Assembly: GCA_027943245.1 (NCBI GenBank)
Contig: JANDJZ010001247.1
Location: forward strand, 1 to 11,336
Length of the DNA: 11,336 bases
Direction of reading: 5' to 3'
From: Acanthamoeba sp. SK_2022b
Taxonomy: Eukaryota > Discosea > Longamoebia > Acanthamoebidae
Numbering within the stretch: position 1 is the first letter of the stretch; every line of letters starts with the position of its first letter. The notes beneath the pieces were generated by a model. It saw nothing but the letters and a program-made list of their open reading frames with translations, was not told the DNA's origin and did not search any database. Shown piece after piece: positions 8,601 to 11,336 of the stretch. The position numbers and the translations under genes are program-made.

Positions 8601-9807
8601 AACAGAAACAGAAACAGAAACAGAAACAGTTGTGTAAGAACAGGCGAGCTGGCGCGCCTCCACAAAAGCACTTGTCGCGCCTCGGAGAGACAGGCCGCAC
8701 CTTAGCTTCGCGGAACACGCGGTTCTTGTCTTTGAGCTCCTGCTTGATCTGCTTCTGACTGATCGTGAGAAGGCACAGGCGCTCCTTTCCCTCCTCCTCG
8801 AGCATGCCGTCGGCGGGACTGCCGAGAAGCCTGTCCTTGTAGAGGGCGTGGACAAGCAACCAGGTGTCCCGTTCGCCCTTGAGGTGCAGGAAGTCGTGGC
8901 TGGCGCGCATGGCCTCCAGAGAGGTTGCCACCATCACTCCCGCTTCCGATCTCGTGTGCTGTTGCAGAGTCTCGAGCCTAACGTCACAGTCACACGGGGT
9001 CGTCAGACAGAGAGAACCACTCGGGCAGTGAGGGCATCTCAGAGCCACCTTTCGGAGCAGATGGCCTCGAAGCGCTGTAGAAGAGCAAACACGTCGGCCT
9101 GCAGATTACTCTCCACGGCGCGAGCGAATTCGGTCTCCTCGGGACGTTCGACTCCGGCGCTCATTACTTCTTCGAGTACGCGGGCCGGCGAGGTCCCCGC
9201 AGCAGCAGCAGCAGGGCCTGTGCCGAGGCCGGCGCGACTCCGGAAGCCAGAGAGCTTGAACTGATCAAAGGCGTCTGGCAACGCTCGTCCCTGCACACCG
9301 CTGAAGTAGCCACTCTCCGCTTCATCTATAGCATTGAATCGGTCGTCTATCTCGTCGAGATAGAACCTCCCTTCGGGTTCATCTTCGCCGTAGTTCTCCT
9401 CGCCTGAGCTCTCGACCCCATCCCACCCTTGCCGGGAGTACGCTACGTCATCTCTTTCGCTTTCTGCACATATGCGCGCGTTACTACTCAAGAAGTGCGC
9501 ACCAAGTGGGTGGGCATGTAGGGCGGGCAGTGTACGTGGGAGATCAGCGAATCCGAAAGGACGAACATTACTGCAACGAATAGAGCGCATTCATTAGCAT
9601 GATTTAAAACAAAAGGGAGTGGGAGGCGCAGCTACCTGTGGCCGAGCCGTGAGGTATCACCTTCTGGCGCTGCAGGGAGAAAAAGACATTAATTGAGAGG
9701 ATTTACATCGCGGTTGGAATTGGAGAGTGCGTACATTCCTCATCATCATAGAGGCTGAGCGTAGGGGGTGCACCAAAATCCGTGCTCTGGCTAAGCCAAC
9801 TGTCCAT
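5422..9807 (-). CDS. NUP107: Nucleoporin Nup107/Nup84, Y-complex scaffold subunit, 17 exons, 977 aa
   Basis: Structural subunit of the Nup107-160 (Y) complex of the nuclear pore. Exons on minus: 9735-9807, 9636-9669, 9049-9570, 8701-8977, 8455-8522, 8236-8365, 8020-8167, 7885-7949, 7482-7813, 7295-7391, 6977-7146, 6813-6885, 6463-6742, 6222-6380, 5879-6145, 5686-5779 and 5422-5566, totalling 2934 nt with stop TAG at 5422-5424. The first about 130 residues are acidic and disordered; the rest is helical. Family landmarks: VVWGLLRAGAKKEAL (about 377-391), AIYALMCGNVNG and TWEDVVWANFKGLM (about 449-477), LVEAYVRHLIKTRQTALVALYT near 618-639, IEWLTFDPDQRIDALIHANA near 733-752, and the C-terminal YQDSVELADLLADEYHKFY (about 927-945). 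Human Nup107 is about 925 aa, so this is full length. The start ATG at 9807 opens MDSWLSQSTDFG. Exons 1 and 2 carry no family motif but keep phase through two good junctions. The acceptors of exons 3 and 11 could shift slightly. Confidence 0.93.
5569..5610. repeat. (GT)21 microsatellite abutting the last Nup107 acceptor
   Basis: Perfect dinucleotide run followed by a few interrupted units up to about 5620, in intron 5567-5685. In the transcript it is (CA)21 whose end itself forms the acceptor CACACAG|TGTGGAACTG of the final coding exon. The Cys-Val and Thr-His frames across it are artefacts. Confidence 0.97.
6173..6190. repeat. (CG)9 tract in Nup107 intron 14
   Basis: Nine perfect CG units inside the 76-bp intron 6146-6221. 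Long pure CG alternation is uncommon and can adopt Z-DNA; this is general knowledge, not measured here. Confidence 0.93.
6899..6916. repeat. (GA)9 tract in Nup107 intron 11
   Basis: Reads (TC)9 in the transcript, close upstream of the GCATAG acceptor of the exon beginning GGCTAAACTG, inside intron 6886-6976. It fits a pyrimidine tract made from a microsatellite. Confidence 0.92.
7205..7262. repeat. AT-only island of ATT/AAT repeats in Nup107 intron 10
   Basis: An almost pure A/T stretch of imperfect ATT/AAT trinucleotides, partly self-complementary, within intron 7147-7294. It stands out sharply against the GC-rich surroundings. I see no gene in it. Confidence 0.92.
8534..8629. repeat. (AAACAG)16 hexanucleotide repeat in Nup107 intron 4
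   Basis: Sixteen perfect hexamers in intron 8523-8700. In the transcript the unit is CTGTTT, and the array ends only a few bases before the GACGTAG acceptor of the exon starting ATCGTAGTGC, so it supplies the whole pyrimidine-rich region. The frames reading Phe-Cys, Val-Ser, Asn-Arg or Lys-Gln across it are repeat artefacts. Confidence 0.97.
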
Positions 9808-9945
9808 CTCAACTCTGCAATCGCTCCGCAAGCGGCCTGGGCGGGAAAACAAGAGAAGCAGAGAAACCTGCGTGAAATGATACAGGGGAAAAACAAATAA
9901 AAGTTGCTCTGTCTGTGGTTCTTGCTGCAAGATCCAAGAGCAAGG
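9808..9945. promoter_or_regulatory. Divergent promoter region shared by NUP107 (minus) and SEC8 (plus)
   Basis: The two start codons face away from each other across 138 bp, so both 5' leaders and core promoters must fit here or overlap the coding exons. GCGGGAAA at 9841-9848 (TTTCCCGC on minus) matches the E2F core. AATAAAAG at 9896-9903 is a weak TATA-like element 43 bp before the SEC8 ATG. CAG|G sites on the minus strand (near 9830-9900) leave room for a leader intron of NUP107. The arrangement is seen directly; shared control is inference. Confidence 0.6.
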
Positions 9946-10875
9946 ATGCGTGCCTCGGGAAAGGCAGACACCAGCGCCAAGGGCAGCGCCACGCCGTCCA
10001 AGCAAAGGCGGCGCTCCTCCTCACACAGCGCCAAGCCCGTATCGTCGTCCAGCAGTGGAGAGGCAGGGAGAGGGGGCAGAGAGGACAGCTCCATGGAGGC
10101 GCTCGAGGCCCAGCGCTTCCTGCAGACCACTCTCCCACGCTTTTTGGACAACGTGGACGACGCCTACAAGGTCCCATTCAACTTCAAGGTAACTTGGCCC
10201 AAAAAGAGCTGCCCCACAAATGGCCTTTGGTGTTGTCCTCCTCTTCCCTTCAAGCACTGACTTGGTGGCGGTCCACGCGGTGCAGCTCGGGGAGGGCAAC
10301 GTTGCGGAGAAGCAGGAGACGGCGATGCTCGTGCCCTTGGGAAGCTTCAATCCGGTGCCCAAAATCCTGGACGCCATCCAGTCCGACGACCTGGACAACG
10401 AGCGCGCCTCGCTCCAGGCAGACTGCGACAGCATGGACCAAGCGATGCAGGTCATCGTCGACGGTGCGTTCGTTCTTGCGCGTCGCAATCCACTGGAATG
10501 GAAAGCCTGAAAACGCGAAATCCGTGGATGTGCGGTGACAGCCTACTACAACGGCTTCAACAAGTCGCTGGCGAGCTACGGACACATCTTGCGCCACATC
10601 TCCACCTCCAAGGAGTCTGTGCGACTTCTCAAGGCGCAGCTGGCGGACATCAAGACCAGCCTCAACGTTCGCAACAAGGTACACCGCCCCGCCACAACGC
10701 GAATTGGAGGAGAAGGGCGAGGAGAGCACGACACCTGCACGTGCTCACATCGCCGCGGTTTGACGGTCAAAGGAGCTGCGAAAGCTGTGGTTGCGAAAGG
10801 CCGAGTACAGCGAAACGACCCGCATTCTCGACGAAATGTACCCTCATCGCGGCATCGCCCCATGGCTGCCACTCC

Positions 10876-10932
<57 letters not shown>

Positions 10933-10941
10933 GCACACACA

Positions 10942-11001
<60 letters not shown>

Positions 11002-11336
11002 TGGATGGACGTGGCCTGACAGCCCGGTCGGTGGCAGCGACGAGGTGAAGGTGGGCTGGGAGCTCGTGGAGCGTCACATGCACGCGCAGGACTGGGTGCC
11101 GGCGGCGCAGGTGCTCATTCGGTGCGCACGGATCCTCGAGCAGGACGAGATGCGGCAGATAGGGGCCATCTACGACATCAGGCTCTTTGTGCTCGACCTC
11201 TACCACGTAGCCACCTCCCCCCCCACCCCCATCAACCAATCTCTTCACTCTCCTCTCCCGCCCCCCTTTCATGGGCCCATTCTCACGTGCGCCCCGCGAG
11301 CTTCAGAAATTCCATGCTCGCGTCATCGAGGAGCTC
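9946..11336 (+). CDS. SEC8: Exocyst complex component Sec8 (EXOC4), N-terminal part, 6 exons, C-terminus outside window
   Basis: Subunit of the octameric exocyst, which tethers secretory vesicles to the plasma membrane. Exons are 9946-10188, 10286-10463, 10542-10678, 10773-10837, 11023-11206 and 11307-11336 (partial), giving 279 residues of a protein normally near 1000 aa. Residues 1-58 are a Ser/Arg-rich disordered extension ([15 protein letters not shown]). Residues 104-186 form the amphipathic helical CorEx region found in Sec8 ([20 protein letters not shown], then [20 protein letters not shown]). The diagnostic motif [22 protein letters not shown] spans 187-208, matching the animal ELRKLW...LLDEI segment. 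[17 protein letters not shown] (about 219-235) and [19 protein letters not shown] (about 257-275) follow. The ATG at 9946 is the first after the promoter region. The last acceptor could be CGCGAG (11300) rather than CTTCAG (11306); the latter gives an ungapped match to the family. Confidence 0.9.
10877..10999. repeat. Compound (AC)n tract, about 123 bp, in SEC8 intron 4
   Basis: (AC)27, then a CCGC break, a shorter CA run, a one-base phase slip near 10949 and a further run of about 25 CA units. It fills most of the 185-bp intron 10838-11022 and is CA-sense in the transcript. It is separated from the CTGACAG acceptor by about 22 bp. The flanking exons join as [12 protein letters not shown]. 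Confidence 0.96.

Noticed and set aside
8413..9048. Frame with a Phe-Cys repeat, suggestive of a cysteine-rich protein
   Set aside because: The N-terminal part is real NUP107 exon 4, but the Phe-Cys part is the (CTGTTT)16 intronic repeat after the GTGCGG donor.
10576..11272. Minus-strand Cys-Val repeat frames and plus-strand His-Thr frames
   Set aside because: They are translations of the intronic CA tract in SEC8.
1..11336. A novel multi-gene system, mobile element or viral insertion
   Set aside because: No transposase, integrase, terminal repeats, viral genes or functional clustering could be found. The four genes are ordinary eukaryotic genes of different pathways.

Overview
The window is a compact, GC-rich, intron-dense eukaryotic nuclear region. 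It carries four protein-coding genes, which I rebuilt exon by exon from reading frames, splice signals and remembered family motifs. All 35 introns I place are short (65-195 bp). Their phases join without a frame break, and 34 are GT-AG and one is GC-AG. High GC, very short frequent introns, a Ras exchange factor and full exocyst and nuclear-pore components suit a free-living amoebozoan such as Acanthamoeba. That assignment is an inference from style, not a proven identity.

Layout, left to right. (1) 1-1237, minus strand: the N-terminal half of an extended short-chain dehydrogenase of the 3-beta-HSD/SDR42E type, running off the left edge. (2) 1238-1668: spacer. (3) 1669-4765, minus strand: a complete RasGEF protein of 709 aa in 9 exons, with a lysine-rich N-terminal tail, a RasGEF_N domain and a Cdc25-type catalytic domain. 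(4) 4766-5421: GC-rich spacer with no gene I can support. (5) 5422-9807, minus strand: a complete Nup107/Nup84 nucleoporin of 977 aa in 17 exons. (6) 9808-9945: a 138-bp space between divergent start codons, probably a shared promoter. (7) 9946-11336, plus strand: the first 279 residues of exocyst subunit Sec8/EXOC4, running off the right edge.

The genes are housekeeping genes of different pathways (steroid/lipid redox, Ras signalling, nuclear pore scaffold, exocytosis). I see no operon, cassette or defence system linking them. The unusual content is in the introns. Long microsatellites, including (CAC)28, (CAC)24, (GT)21, (AAACAG)16 and a 123-bp CA tract, sit inside introns and never in coding exons. 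In two cases the repeat runs directly into the 3' splice site. Long poly-His, poly-Gly, poly-Trp, poly-Thr, Cys-Val or Phe-Cys open frames in this window are translations of these repeats, not genes.
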